Positions 8,118 through 17,063 of a stretch of 64,000 nucleotides of DNA are shown piece by piece. Positions within the stretch are counted from its first letter, which is position 1; every line of letters starts with the position of its first letter. This DNA comes from Microbispora rosea. GTDB lineage: Bacteria; Actinomycetota; Actinomycetes; Streptosporangiales; Streptosporangiaceae. The notes beneath the pieces were generated by a model, which had not been told where the DNA came from, made no database searches, and worked only from the letters and a program-made list of their open reading frames with translations. A program made the translations under genes and the position numbers. The stretch lies in NCBI RefSeq assembly GCF_900156315.1, contig NZ_FTNI01000020.1, positions 1-64,000 of the forward strand, written 5' to 3'.

Positions 8118-8540
8118 ATGAACTCCAACGGTTCGGTCAAGCAGCTCCACCGCACTCGGAACGGCAGGATCGTCGCCGGAGTGTGCTCGGGCGTCTCCGA
8201 GTACACCGGCATCGACGCCAACATCCTGCGCCTCGGGCTCGCCGTCGCGAGCTTCTTCGGCGGCCTCGGCGTCGGCGTCTACGCCGTCGCCTGGCTCCTC
8301 CTCCCCGAGGAGGGCAAGAACTCCTCCATCGTCCAGGACCTCATCGACAAGAACAAGGACGGCCGGGTCTGGCAGGACGCCAAGGCCAAGTGGGACAACG
8401 TCCAGCAGGGCTGGAACCAGGGCGGCCGCCCCACCGGCACCCCCTACCCCCCGCAGGCCCCGCAGGCCCCCGGCTACGAGCAGCACCCGTACGGCCGGCC
8501 CTCCGCCGGCGACTCCCAGAACCAGGGTCCGCAGGCCTGA
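8118..8540 (+). CDS. PspC-domain membrane protein
   Basis: A 140-residue protein with a PspC domain at residues 5-65: LHRTRNGRIVAGVCSGVSEY, then a membrane helix FFGGLGVGVYAVAWLLLPE. The rest is a basic helix (DLIDKNKDGRVWQDAKAKWD) and a Gly/Pro/Gln-rich disordered tail. PspC proteins sit in the cytoplasmic membrane and respond to envelope stress; actinomycetes often carry several. I prefer the ATG at 8118 because GGAGG lies about 10 bases upstream; the ATG at 8109 is only a base or two from it. It is divergent from the acyl-CoA dehydrogenase and its stop codon nearly touches that of the convergent MFS gene. Confidence 0.85.
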   Translation: MNSNGSVKQLHRTRNGRIVAGVCSGVSEYTGIDANILRLGLAVASFFGGLGVGVYAVAWLLLPEEGKNSSIVQDLIDKNKDGRVWQDAKAKWDNVQQGWNQGGRPTGTPYPPQAPQAPGYEQHPYGRPSAGDSQNQGPQA

Positions 8541-8541
8541 C

Positions 8542-9834
8542 TCAGGTAGCGGCGGCCCGGACCTTGGCGATGATCTCCCTGCGCGACTCGGTCCAGAGCA
8601 TGGCGAGCATGGCCGCGGTGCACAGCCCGGCAACGCCCGCCAGCGTCACGACGGCCTCTGGGCCGAGTCGCTGCGCGGCGGCGCCTCCGATGAGGATGCC
8701 GACGCCTTGGGCGGCCAGCAGGCCCGACTGCACCAGCCCGAACGCCGCGGCCCGCCCCGAAGCGGGCACGCACTGGACGAAGGCCGCGTTGGCCGCGAGC
8801 TGGTAGGCCCCACCGATTCCGGACAGCACCCACAGGGCGAGCACGCCCTCCAGCGGTGGCCGGATCGCGCACAGCACGAGCGGCGCGCAGGTCAGCATGG
8901 CGAGCCATCCCATGCCCCGCAGCCGTCCCGAGGGCGTGACGAACCGCCCGAAGAAGAACGCGCCGATGACCGTGCCCGTCGGCATCGCCGCCATCAGCAG
9001 ACCCGTGATCACCGGGACGGGCAGCCTCCCGTCGGCGAGCGCAGCGGCGTACGGCACCGCGATGCCCTCGGGGATCACGTAGAACCCGCACAGCCAGGCG
9101 AACAGAACGAGCGTGCGCAGCCGCCGTTCGCCGAACACCAGGCGCGCGCCGGACATCGTCATCCGCCATATGGACGGCCGGTCGCCGTCCTCCCGCAGGG
9201 GGGCCGGGCGGTGCCGCACCCCCGCGACGATCACCAGGGCCGATCCGAGGAACGTCGCACAGTCCAGCGCCAGCGCCCGATAGGGCCCGAGCACCGCGAT
9301 CGCCGCGCCCCCGGCGGCGAATCCCAGCATCTGCACGGCCTGGTTGGTCACGTTCTGCAGGGCCGAGCCCACGACGTACCTGTCGCCTTCCAGCACCTCG
9401 GGGAGCAGCGCCGCGCGGGCGGCGGAGAACGGCGCGCCGAGCAGCACGACGAAGAAGACCAGCGCGCACAGCACCGGAAACGGTGTCGCGGGCAGGGCCA
9501 TCACGGCGAGCATCAGGGCGCGCAGCATGTCGCACCAGAGCATGACCCGCCTGCGCGGGTACCGGTCGGCGAGCCCGGACAGCAGGGGCCCGCCGACGAT
9601 GGGCGGCAGGTAGGTCAGGGCGTAGACGGCGGCCGTTGCCAGCGGCGAAGCGGTCCGGCTGTAGACCAGCACCGCGAGCGCCACCTGCGCGAGCTGGTCG
9701 CCGAGGAGCGACATGCCCTGTCCGAGCCACAGGGCCCGGAACTCGGGGATCGCGGCGACCTCCCGATAGGTGGCCCGCACCTCGGGGGGACGGCGGTGCC
9801 GGCCGGACAGCCTGCCGGGCTTGGTGGCCGCCAT
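8542..9834 (-). CDS. MFS exporter
   Basis: A 430-residue major facilitator of the MFS_3/EntS type with about 12 hydrophobic segments. It opens with a basic cytoplasmic tail and FRALWLGQGMSLLGDQLAQV, and the loop between helices 2 and 3 carries GLADRYPRRRVM, the MFS signature. This subfamily exports siderophores or drugs with the proton gradient; the substrate is unknown. It converges on the PspC gene with one base between stop codons. A GGAG lies a few bases before the ATG. Confidence 0.9.
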   Translation of the reverse strand: MAATKPGRLSGRHRRPPEVRATYREVAAIPEFRALWLGQGMSLLGDQLAQVALAVLVYSRTASPLATAAVYALTYLPPIVGGPLLSGLADRYPRRRVMLWCDMLRALMLAVMALPATPFPVLCALVFFVVLLGAPFSAARAALLPEVLEGDRYVVGSALQNVTNQAVQMLGFAAGGAAIAVLGPYRALALDCATFLGSALVIVAGVRHRPAPLREDGDRPSIWRMTMSGARLVFGERRLRTLVLFAWLCGFYVIPEGIAVPYAAALADGRLPVPVITGLLMAAMPTGTVIGAFFFGRFVTPSGRLRGMGWLAMLTCAPLVLCAIRPPLEGVLALWVLSGIGGAYQLAANAAFVQCVPASGRAAAFGLVQSGLLAAQGVGILIGGAAAQRLGPEAVVTLAGVAGLCTAAMLAMLWTESRREIIAKVRAAAT

Positions 9835-10031
9835 CTCACTCCGCAGAGGTCGCTCCGCCGGCCATGTCCGCCGGTGTCCGCCGCGGCGACTGGATCTTAC
9901 AGCCCGTGGTCAACATGTCACTTACAGTGCCCGTCGGAAGCGACTTTTGCAACCCGCTGACAGTCCCGTTTCGCAGGCCGCGAACGGCGATCGCCGCCCT
10001 GACGAGGCAAAACGCCCGAGGAAAGGGGCCG

Positions 10032-10373
10032 TCACCAGCCGAGCTCGTGCAGCCGTTCGTCGTCGATGCCGAAGTGGTGGGCGATCTCGTGGACGACGGT
10101 GACGCGGACATCCTCGACCACGTCGTCCTCGGTCTCGCAGATCTCCAGCGTGGGGTTCCGGTAGATCTCGATGCGATCCGGGAGAACCCCCGAATACCAG
10201 TCGCCCCGCTCGGTCAGCGGAATGCCGGTGTAGAGCCCGAGCAGGCCGGGCTCGGGCGGGTCGTCCACCACCACGACGACGACGTTGTCCATGACCTTGG
10301 CCAGATCCGGGGGGATCGTGTCGAGCGCCTCGGCCACGAGCTCCTCGAACCTCTTCAGCGGGACGTCGATCAC
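10032..10373 (-). CDS. Zincin-like metallopeptidase family protein
   Basis: A 113-residue acidic protein of the small bacterial metallopeptidase family. The zinc motif HEIAHHFGIDDERLHELGW near the C-terminus supplies two His and an Asp ligand with the catalytic Glu (HExxHxxGxxD). The rest, LDTIPPDLAKVMDNVVVVV and GLYTGIPLTERG, is typical of the family. The biological substrate of these proteins is not established. The GTG start lies 12 bases after the permease stop, so it is probably co-transcribed with the ABC exporter. Confidence 0.9.
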   Translation of the reverse strand: MIDVPLKRFEELVAEALDTIPPDLAKVMDNVVVVVVDDPPEPGLLGLYTGIPLTERGDWYSGVLPDRIEIYRNPTLEICETEDDVVEDVRVTVVHEIAHHFGIDDERLHELGW

Positions 10374-10385
10374 GGTCTCATCGTG

Positions 10386-11216
10386 TCATCGCGAGGCTGC
10401 CGTGCGGTAGCGCCGTACGGCGAGCGGTGCGAAGACCGCGATGATCAGCAGCGACCAGGACAGCGACGCCGTCACCGGATGCTGGAGAGGCCAGGAGGCG
10501 GCGGCCGAACCGGGGTTGCCGAACAGCTCCCGGGCGGCCGAGACGACGGCGCTCATCGGATTCCAGTCCGCGATCGCCCGCAGCCATCCGGGCAGCCTCT
10601 CAAGCGGCACGAACGCGTTGGCGAGGAACGTCATCGGGAACAGCCAGCCGAACGTGGCGGCGTCCGCCGACGCGCCGTTCCTCACGAACAGCCCGATGTA
10701 CGTGCCCACCCAGATCATCGCGTACCCGAACAGGGCGAGCAGCGCGAAGCCGGCGAGCGTCTCCAGAGGGGTACCGTGCGGGCGCCATCCCGCGATCAGC
10801 AGGCCGCAGACGGCCATCATCGCGAGCGACAGCCAGTCCTTGGACAGGTCCGCGAGGCTCCGCCCGGCCAGCAGGGCCCCGCGCGCGATGGGCTGGACGC
10901 GGAAGCGGTCGATGATGCCGCGCGCCATGTCCTCGGCGACCGACGTGGCGGCGGCGACCGCGGACAGCGCCATGACCTGCATGAATATCCCGGGCATCAG
11001 GTAGTTCCGGTAGTCGCCCCCGCCGGGCAGGCTGATCGCGCTGCCGAAGACGTACCCGAACAGGATGGTCATGATGACCGGGGCGATCAGCTCGGCCGCG
11101 ATCTGGCCCGGCTGGGCGCGCAGCTGGGAGAAACTGCGCCCCGCGATGACGTACGTGTCGCTCAGGGCCCAGCGCAGCCGTTGCCCCCTCGTCGCGGGGG
11201 GTTCCACCGTGATCAT
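10386..11216 (-). CDS. ABC-2 type permease, DrrB-like
   Basis: A 276-residue integral membrane permease with six hydrophobic segments and the ABC-2 hallmarks GYVFGSAISLPGGGDYRNYL and MPGIFMQVMALSAVAAA. With the preceding ATPase it would form a drug or lipid exporter like daunorubicin DrrAB. Its ATG overlaps the ATPase stop codon (ATGA), showing tight translational coupling. The operon is controlled, by inference, by the divergent TetR gene across the palindrome at 12169. Confidence 0.92.
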   Translation of the reverse strand: MITVEPPATRGQRLRWALSDTYVIAGRSFSQLRAQPGQIAAELIAPVIMTILFGYVFGSAISLPGGGDYRNYLMPGIFMQVMALSAVAAATSVAEDMARGIIDRFRVQPIARGALLAGRSLADLSKDWLSLAMMAVCGLLIAGWRPHGTPLETLAGFALLALFGYAMIWVGTYIGLFVRNGASADAATFGWLFPMTFLANAFVPLERLPGWLRAIADWNPMSAVVSAARELFGNPGSAAASWPLQHPVTASLSWSLLIIAVFAPLAVRRYRTAASR

Positions 11217-12160
11217 GCCGCCTCCTTCTCTCTGCCCGGCGCGTCCGTGAGCGCCAGGAAGACCTCGTCCAGCGTCGGGCGGCGCAGCCCCAGGTCCTCC
11301 ACGCCGACCCCGGCGGCGCCGAGGGCCGCGGCGACCCTGACCAGGGAGGCGGCGCCGTCCGAGACGGGCACGACGAGCCGCCGTTCTGCGGTGTCGATCT
11401 CGGGCTCGCCGGCAAGCACGCCGCGCACCGCCGCGACGCCGGGAGCCAGGTCCGCGGTGTCGCGGAACGCGATGCTCACCCGGTCGCCGCCCACCTTCGC
11501 CTTCAGGGCGGACGGCGACCCGGCCGCGACCACCCGCCCGGCGTCCATGACGGCGATGCGGTCGGCCAGGTGGTCGGCCTCGTCGAGGTACTGCGTGGTG
11601 AGCAGGAGGGTCGTTCCCTCGGCGACGAGCGCGCGCAGCTCGTCCCACAGCGCGAGACGGCTGCGGGGGTCGAGGCCGGTGGTCGGCTCGTCCATGAACA
11701 GCACCGGCGGGGAGACGATCAGGCTGGCGGCCAGGTCGAGCCTGCGCCGCATGCCGCCCGAATACGTCCGCACCGGACGGTTCGCCGCCTCGGTCAGGCC
11801 GAACCGCTCCAGCAGCTCCTCGGCCCTGCGGCGGGCCGTACGGCGGGGCAGGTGATAGAGCCGGCCGAACAGCTCCAGGTTGCGGCGTCCGGTCAGCAGC
11901 TCGTCCAGTGCCGCGTGCTGGCCGGCGAGGCCGATGCGGTAGCGGAGCCGTTCGGAGTCCCCGGCCACGTCGCAGCCGGCCACCCGGGCCGAGCCGCCGT
12001 CGGGGCGCAGCAGCGTCGTGAGGACGCGCACCATCGTCGTCTTGCCGGCGCCGTTGGGCCCGAGCAGGCCGCACACGGAGCCGCGCGGCACGTCGAGGTC
12101 GACGCCCCGCAGCGCCTCGGTCGTGCCGAAACGCTTGCGTACTCCTTCCGCATGGATCAC
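11213..12160 (-). CDS. ABC transporter ATPase, DrrA-like
   Basis: A 315-residue ATPase with all nucleotide-binding motifs: Walker A GPNGAGKTT (34-42), signature YSGGMRRRLDLA, Walker B VLFMDEPTTGLD and the switch His in LLTTQYLDEAD. The C-terminal ~90 residues form the extra domain common to DrrA-type drug-export ATPases. It is the first gene of a minus-strand operon with the permease and probably the small metallopeptidase. The start at 12160 is 9 bases from the edge of the operator palindrome. Confidence 0.94.
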   Translation of the reverse strand: MIHAEGVRKRFGTTEALRGVDLDVPRGSVCGLLGPNGAGKTTMVRVLTTLLRPDGGSARVAGCDVAGDSERLRYRIGLAGQHAALDELLTGRRNLELFGRLYHLPRRTARRRAEELLERFGLTEAANRPVRTYSGGMRRRLDLAASLIVSPPVLFMDEPTTGLDPRSRLALWDELRALVAEGTTLLLTTQYLDEADHLADRIAVMDAGRVVAAGSPSALKAKVGGDRVSIAFRDTADLAPGVAAVRGVLAGEPEIDTAERRLVVPVSDGAASLVRVAAALGAAGVGVEDLGLRRPTLDEVFLALTDAPGREKEAA

Positions 12161-12168
12161 GGCATCTC

Positions 12169-12198
12169 CTTAACGCGGTTAAATTTAACAACGTTAAG
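12169..12198. promoter_or_regulatory. Palindromic operator between ABC operon and TetR gene
   Basis: A 30-bp palindrome with outer arms CTTAACG / CGTTAAG and inner GTTAAATTTAAC; only two symmetric pairs mismatch. It fills the 44-base gap between the divergent starts. A further half-site cgttaag lies at 12213-12219. This is the expected binding site of the TetR protein, repressing both directions. Confidence 0.85.
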
Positions 12199-12204
12199 GA
12201 TGCA

Positions 12205-12864
12205 TTGAACACCGTTAAGCTGTCAACCGTGGCACTCGAACGCGACACGATCGTCAGGACCGCCATCCGGCTCCTGGACGAGGTGGGGCTAGAGAAGCTG
12301 ACCCTGCGCAGGCTTGCGACCGAGCTGGGCGTGCAGGCCCCAGCCCTCTATTGGCACTTCAGGAACAAACAGGAACTCCTCGACGAGATGGCCGAGGCGA
12401 TCTCCGTGCAGGAGCCGTTGCGGCCGCTCGGCGAGGGGGAGTCGTGGGAGGAGTGGCTGGCGGAGTGGTGCAGGGGCCAGCGCCGCGCCTTCAAGTCGCA
12501 CCGCGACACGGCGCGCCTCGCCGCCGGCACCCACCCCGGAACGGCCACGCTGCAGACCGTCGAGACCATCCTGGAGTCGCTGCAGCGCGCGGGATTCCCC
12601 CGTACGGACGCGATGTGGGGTCTCGGCACGCTCGCGAGCTTCCTCGGCGGATTCGTCCTGGAGGAGCAGTCCGACCAGGAGCGGGGAACGAGCGACCCGG
12701 CTCTGTTCGAGGAGGCGCTGGAGAGCCTCGCGCCGTACCCGAACGTGCGCGCGGTCATGGCCGAGACCAAGGGCCCGCAGACGGATGCGTCCTTCGAGCA
12801 TGGCATTGCGCTGATTTTGTCCGGAATGCGGGCGCGTCTGGAGGCCCAGCCCGACGGTAGGTAA
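12205..12864 (+). CDS. TetR-family repressor, tetracycline-repressor type
   Basis: A ~219-residue TetR regulator. Residues ~10-60 form the helix-turn-helix (LTLRRLATELGVQAPALYWH), wording close to classical tetracycline repressors, and the C-terminal domain fits that effector-binding class. It is divergent from the DrrAB-like exporter, so it most likely represses the exporter until the exported compound binds. The TTG at 12205 has AAGGA a few bases upstream; the in-frame GTG at 12229 is an alternative start. The coding start lies within reach of the operator, implying autoregulation. Confidence 0.9.
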   Translation: MNTVKLSTVALERDTIVRTAIRLLDEVGLEKLTLRRLATELGVQAPALYWHFRNKQELLDEMAEAISVQEPLRPLGEGESWEEWLAEWCRGQRRAFKSHRDTARLAAGTHPGTATLQTVETILESLQRAGFPRTDAMWGLGTLASFLGGFVLEEQSDQERGTSDPALFEEALESLAPYPNVRAVMAETKGPQTDASFEHGIALILSGMRARLEAQPDGR

Positions 12865-12921
12865 CCGGAAGACCGTGGCCCGGTAACCAAAGAGGGCGCA
12901 TCTTCGGGTAGTCAGGAAGGG

Positions 12922-14556
12922 ATGGAGAACTCGTGGTTGAGGGCGTTCGCCCATAAGACGGCCGGCAGCAGGCTCGCCCGTGTGTCCGTCCGCGTGCTCG
13001 CGGTCGTGCTCGCGGCGGTGGTCGGCGGATGGCTCGGCATGGCGTTCGGCGCCAAAGTGGACACACCGGTCGGGCCTGCCGACATCGGGATGTCCCTGGC
13101 CCCGTCATGGAGCGGGGAGACCGTCATCGACGTACGGCCCCTCGGGACGCTCAGCTTCAACAGCCACAACGGCCCGCTGCGCCTCGACCTGACGATCGAG
13201 GCGGTCCACCCGGAGGTCGCGGAGGAGATTCTCAAGAATCCCCGGTGGGCCGACCGGTTGCCGACGACCATCGAGGCCGATGTCATCTCCGGTCTGCGGA
13301 GCCTCGTCCTGCGCGCGGTGCTGTTCGCCGTCGCCGCCGGGTTCATCACCGGCCTGGTGGCCTTCCGGCGGCTGTCGCGGGCGGTCTGGACCGCGGCGGG
13401 CTCGCTGGCGATGGTCGTCGTTCTCGGCGGCGTCTCCGCGCTGACGTTCAACCCCCGCTCGATCGCCGAGCCCCGGTACACCGGGCTGCTCACGGGTGTG
13501 CCGTCCCTGGTCGGCAGCGCCCAGTCGATCGTGACCAAGTTCTCCGAATATCGCGGCCAGCTCGCCAAGCTGGTGACCAACGTCTCCCAGCTGTACGAGG
13601 CGGGGTCGAACCTGCCGATCTTCGACCCCGATCCGGGCACCATCCGCGTGCTGCACGTCTCCGACCTGCACATCAACCCGCTGGGCTGGAACATGATCAA
13701 GTCGCTGAAGGACCAGTTCAAGGTCGACCTCATCGTCGACACCGGCGACATCAGCGACCACGGGACCAAGGCCGAGAACGAGTTCGTCAAGGAGATCGGC
13801 TCGCTCGGCGTGCCGTACGTCTTCGTGCGCGGCAACCACGACTCCATGACGACCCAGCGGGCGGTCGAGAAGCAGAAGAACGCCATCGTGCTGGACGGCG
13901 CCGCGGCCACGGTCAAGGGGCTGAACATCTACGGCATCGGCGACCCGAGGTTCACCCCGGACAAGTCCGTGCAGGCGGCGGGCGACGAGAGCAAGAGCCT
14001 TCTCGACCTCGGCCGGGCCAACGCGGCCAAGCTGGCGCCGCGCGAGTGGCCCCGGTCCGCCTCCACCTCGGCCCCGGACAGGATCGCCGCCGACATCGTG
14101 GCCGTCCACGATCCGACCGTGGGGCGCGGCCTGTCCGGGTATGTGCCGCTCGTGTTGAGCGGGCACGTCCACGCGCGGTCCACCGAGCTGCTGCCCTCCG
14201 GCACCCGGTTGATGATCCAGGGCTCCACCGGAGGCGCCGGCCTGCGCGGCCTGGAACACGACGAGCCGACCCCGCTGACCGCCTCGGTGCTCTACTTCGG
14301 CAAGAGCAGCCACCGCCTGGAGGCCTGGGACGACATCACCGTCGGCGGCCTCGGCGAGCAGTGGATCCAGTGTGAGCGTCATATCGAGCCGGACCCTGGT
14401 CGTACAATTTCTCCCGAGTCGCCGCAGGCGCCGCCGTCGCCGACGGCAACCGGCAGCGGCTCGCCGTCGCCGGCCGCTTTGGCATCAGGGGCAAACGTCC
14501 CCTATGCTTCAGAGGTCTCCGACGGAAGGCGTCACGGAACAGGGCGAAAGCCTTGA
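12922..14556 (+). CDS. Membrane-anchored metallophosphoesterase
   Basis: A 544-residue calcineurin-like phosphoesterase. Membrane segments lie near residues 20-45, 130-150 and 153-175. The catalytic domain, from about residue 240, has the metal motifs HVSDLHI, DTGDISDHG, VRGNHDS and LSGHVHAR in the right order. A Ser/Pro/Thr-rich disordered tail follows. Likely topology places the catalytic domain outside or at the membrane face; the substrate is unknown. AGGAAGGG lies almost directly before the ATG, so the true start may be slightly downstream. Its stop codon abuts the first base of tRNA-Glu. Confidence 0.9.
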   Translation: MENSWLRAFAHKTAGSRLARVSVRVLAVVLAAVVGGWLGMAFGAKVDTPVGPADIGMSLAPSWSGETVIDVRPLGTLSFNSHNGPLRLDLTIEAVHPEVAEEILKNPRWADRLPTTIEADVISGLRSLVLRAVLFAVAAGFITGLVAFRRLSRAVWTAAGSLAMVVVLGGVSALTFNPRSIAEPRYTGLLTGVPSLVGSAQSIVTKFSEYRGQLAKLVTNVSQLYEAGSNLPIFDPDPGTIRVLHVSDLHINPLGWNMIKSLKDQFKVDLIVDTGDISDHGTKAENEFVKEIGSLGVPYVFVRGNHDSMTTQRAVEKQKNAIVLDGAAATVKGLNIYGIGDPRFTPDKSVQAAGDESKSLLDLGRANAAKLAPREWPRSASTSAPDRIAADIVAVHDPTVGRGLSGYVPLVLSGHVHARSTELLPSGTRLMIQGSTGGAGLRGLEHDEPTPLTASVLYFGKSSHRLEAWDDITVGGLGEQWIQCERHIEPDPGRTISPESPQAPPSPTATGSGSPSPAALASGANVPYASEVSDGRRHGTGRKP

Positions 14557-14629
14557 GCCCCCATCGTCTAGCGGCCTAGGACACCGCCCTTTCAAGGCGG
14601 CGGCACGGGTTCGAATCCCGTTGGGGGCA
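14557..14629 (+). tRNA. tRNA-Glu(UUC)
   Basis: Acceptor GCCCCCA pairs with TGGGGGC, anticodon loop CTTTCAA gives TTC, T-arm GGGTTCGAATCCC, discriminator A. First of a Glu-Asp-Phe tRNA cluster. Confidence 0.97.
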
Positions 14630-14738
14630 CGTGGAGCGCGTCGGGCGCGCCGGATGACGGAAGGTCGAAGACCTACCGGAAGCTGGTAAGCTAGGCGAGC
14701 CGAACAACACGGGGAAGCGAAAGCCCCCCGGACATAAA

Positions 14739-14813
14739 GGTCCTGTAGAGCAGTTTGGAGTGCTCGCCACCCTGTCAAGGTGGAGGTCGCGGGTTCAAGT
14801 CCCGTCAGGACCG
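14739..14813 (+). tRNA. tRNA-Asp(GUC)
   Basis: Acceptor GGTCCTG pairs with CAGGACC, anticodon loop CTGTCAA gives GTC, T-arm GGGTTCAAGTCCC, discriminator G as usual for Asp. Confidence 0.97.
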
Positions 14814-14833
14814 CGTACGGCGGCAGCCGCCGA

Positions 14834-14910
14834 GGTCAGGTAGCTCAGTTGGTACGAGCGTCCGCCTGAAAAGCGGAAGGTCGGCAGTTCGACCCTGCCC
14901 CTGACCACCA
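14834..14910 (+). tRNA. tRNA-Phe(GAA), integration hot spot
   Basis: Acceptor GGTCAGG pairs with CCTGACC, anticodon loop CTGAAAA gives GAA, discriminator A, and CCA is encoded at 14908-14910. The sequence from the anticodon loop onward (14865-14910) recurs six more times downstream as incomplete copies, so this gene is the attachment site for a series of integrative elements. It is the only copy with a 5' half and thus the only functional one. Confidence 0.97.
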
Positions 14911-14928
14911 CTCTTGAACAGCCCAAAA

Positions 14929-14959
14929 GCCCCGAGCCGATCATGGCCGGGGCGTTTTT
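14929..14959 (+). terminator. Terminator after tRNA-Phe
   Basis: GCCCCG pairs with CGGGGC around a ~15-base loop, followed by TTTTT. Homologous hairpins follow the att copies at 18501, 19426 and 29451. Confidence 0.8.
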
Positions 14960-14968
14960 GATTCCCAG

Positions 14969-14996
14969 TGACAGCAACGCTGACAGCAACGTCACC
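14969..14996. repeat. Paired repeat tgacagcaacg, putative integrase arm site
   Basis: tgacagcaacgc and tgacagcaacgt in tandem at a 12-base period, lying ~60 bases inside the segment from the tRNA end. Variants recur near the other att copies. Confidence 0.6.
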
Positions 14997-15198
14997 AATC
15001 GCCGTAGTGCCAGTACATCTCCCGGGCGATCTCGTCGCGCGTTTCGAAGTAGTCGGTGAGCCCTACATCCGAGCCAGTGAAGTAGTTGGCTACGCCTTCC
15101 ATCGCGAGGTGGAAGGCCCGCAGGTCGATGCAGTGGACGTTGTCGAGGGTGGGAGAACCCTGCGTTGTGATGGGTAGCGAGCTTCCTGCGCTGTTGGG
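14992..15198 (-). pseudogene. C-terminal fragment of an unrecognised protein
   Basis: About 67 codons on the minus strand with protein-like composition but no start codon: VHCIDLRAFHLAMEGVANY, then DYFETRDEIAREMYWHYGDW and a stop. The frame is closed upstream by a stop at ~15199. I do not recognise the family. It probably was a small gene next to the integrase, cut by deletion. Confidence 0.55.
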
Positions 15199-15220
15199 TC
15201 AAGCGCATGGAGCTGCAGGA

Positions 15221-15875
15221 TCAGCCGCTCAACGTGACGAGTCGTTGCTTGATCGCCTTCCGGTTGTCCGGCTCCATCGGCGTGCCGCGCAGGGAGGGGA
15301 AGACGAGGCCGTGATCCTCCCAGTCCGGCCAGCGGTCGGAGCGCTCGGCGAACTGCCGGCGCCGGTGCTCGCGCAGCGCCTCAACGCAGATCGGCGGTAG
15401 CAGGACCGTACGGGCCGAGTCTTCCGTTTTGGGCCGGACGAACTGGAGACGGCCCGCGACTCGCTGGAGGGTCTGGACCACTTCGAGCTTCGCTCCGACG
15501 AGGTCGACGTCCTCCCACCGGAGCCCGAGCAGCTCCCCGCGCCGCAGGCCGAAGCAGAGCGCCAGGACGTAGAGCGCGTAGAGAGCCGATGTTCGGCGGC
15601 GGCCTTGAGCGTCGCCCGCGCCTGGGGCACAGTGAGGCCGCGGTTCACCTTGTACTTCGGGACGGGCACCTTGACGAGCTTGGCCGCGTTACGCGGGATG
15701 ATCTCTTCCCGTACGGCGCATTCCAGCGCGTTCCGCAGTACGGCATGCACCGACTGAACCATGCGCGTGGACAGGCGAGATTCGCAGCACTTGCCGCCCT
15801 TGGCTGCGCAGCACTTCGGAACCTCGCGCGAGGCGTCCCAGCCATTCCGAAAGCACTGGCACTCCGCGCGAATAC
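15221..15875 (-). pseudogene. Tyrosine integrase remnant with frameshift
   Basis: The middle of an actinomycete tyrosine integrase in two frames. The upstream part has the Cys-rich core-binding region (KCCAAKGGKCCESRLS, then HAVLRNALECAVREEIIPRN). Near 15590 the frame shifts by one base, and the other frame continues ALCFGLRRGELLGLRWEDVD, which holds the first catalytic Arg, followed by PKTEDSARTVLLPP and DHGLVFPSLRGTPMEP. It then stops before the His-x-x-Arg box and the Tyr nucleophile. The N-terminus is lost where it joins the ADP-ribosylglycohydrolase fragment. It is non-functional. Confidence 0.85.
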
Positions 15876-15879
15876 GGGG

Positions 15880-16475
15880 CCGGGTTGGACAGCGGCGAGG
15901 ATCTGTGGGAGCTCGTCCAAGGGGTTCGCCCCGTCCATGGCGACACTTATCAGGTCGTGAAAGATCGCGGTGCCTTCCCATGCCGCCGGATCGCCGTGGG
16001 CGAGGGCGGCGATATGCCGGGCGGCATCCATGGTGACCTGCTGGCCGTCGCGGGCGAAGTACACCGCCGATGGGTTGGCCCGCATCAGTGCGCCGTTGCC
16101 GGCGGCTCGGTGGCTGCTTCGGTAGTGGGCGGTGGCGGCTTGGTCCCAGGGCAGTCCGCGGGTCAGTACGTCTTCGGTCTGTAGTCCGATGTCTTTGGGG
16201 TCATCGGCCGCCCACCGCTGGAAGCGGGCGAAGATGTCCGGTAGGTCTAGGCCGCCGTGCTCCAGCAGTGACTCGGCTACATGTATGGCCATCTGAGTAT
16301 CGTCAGTGGCTTCCCCGGCATCCCAGCCGCCGCCTCCGCTCATTTCGCCGCCAGCACCCGGTACCGGGAAGCGGGAGGAGAACGCGCCCGCCGGCCCGAA
16401 CTCGAATGGCGCACCCAGCGCGTCGCCTACAGCAGAGCCGACGACCGCACCAACGGCACGCTGCCTAAGGTTCAC
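15880..16475 (-). pseudogene. ADP-ribosylglycohydrolase, truncated
   Basis: About 195 residues of an ADP-ribosylglycohydrolase, which removes ADP-ribose from proteins or small molecules. Seen are GSAVGDALGAPFEFGP, the metal-binding TDDTQM and GNGALMRANPSAVYF. The family is normally ~300 residues and needs a second Asp-rich metal site near the C-terminus; here the frame runs into integrase sequence at about 15880, so that site is missing. The GTG start at 16475 is a guess without a ribosome site. Truncation was probably caused by the deletion that also decapitated the integrase. Confidence 0.75.
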
Positions 16476-17063
16476 TACGGCAGGCTATCGAGCTGATCGA
16501 AGGAGAGAGCAGGGGCGGGATCCGGCGGGGATCTCCAGCCCCGAGGTGATCAACGAGCTCAGGGCGAGGTCCGTAAGCGGCTGGGGTGGAAGGCTGATCA
16601 CCTCGCACGCCATCGACCCGGGCAAGCCCAGCAGACCGGTACCGGAGACTCCGCATCAAGCCCGGCTGTGACCGTTGGCGTCCAATGGCCGAGGAACCGC
16701 CGGCCAGGTGAACGTACACGCGAAGCCGAGCTTGACGCTCCATCACCGGCCCGCTGCCGCTTCGCGGCGGGTCGACAGCGTACGAGGTGGTGCGACAGGA
16801 GGTCGCACGCGGTGAGTGAACTCGCAGACTGGGGGAGGCTGCCGCAGCTGATCAGGCGTTTGAACCGTGGGGCGGATGTTCTCGGGTTCTTCGACGCGGT
16901 GCCCAGGTCCAAAGACTTTCACCAGCCAGGAGTGCGTAGGGGCGCCAGCGTCGACGAAATCGGGCAAAGGGCGCGGCTTCTCCCAATTTTCTGACGATCT
17001 GGGCGTAACCCAGCCATCGCAAGTCACCAAGTAGGGATGTAATCGACGAAGGGAGCCGGGCCG
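16476..17063. other. No gene recognised
   Basis: Nearly 600 bases without a convincing coding frame on either strand. The last ~70 bases must hold the promoter and GGGAG ribosome site of the sigma-factor gene. Confidence 0.45.

Noticed and set aside
9636..11855. Long plus-strand frame across the MFS, metallopeptidase and ABC genes
   Set aside because: It crosses three well-supported minus-strand genes and their gaps, which no real gene would do.
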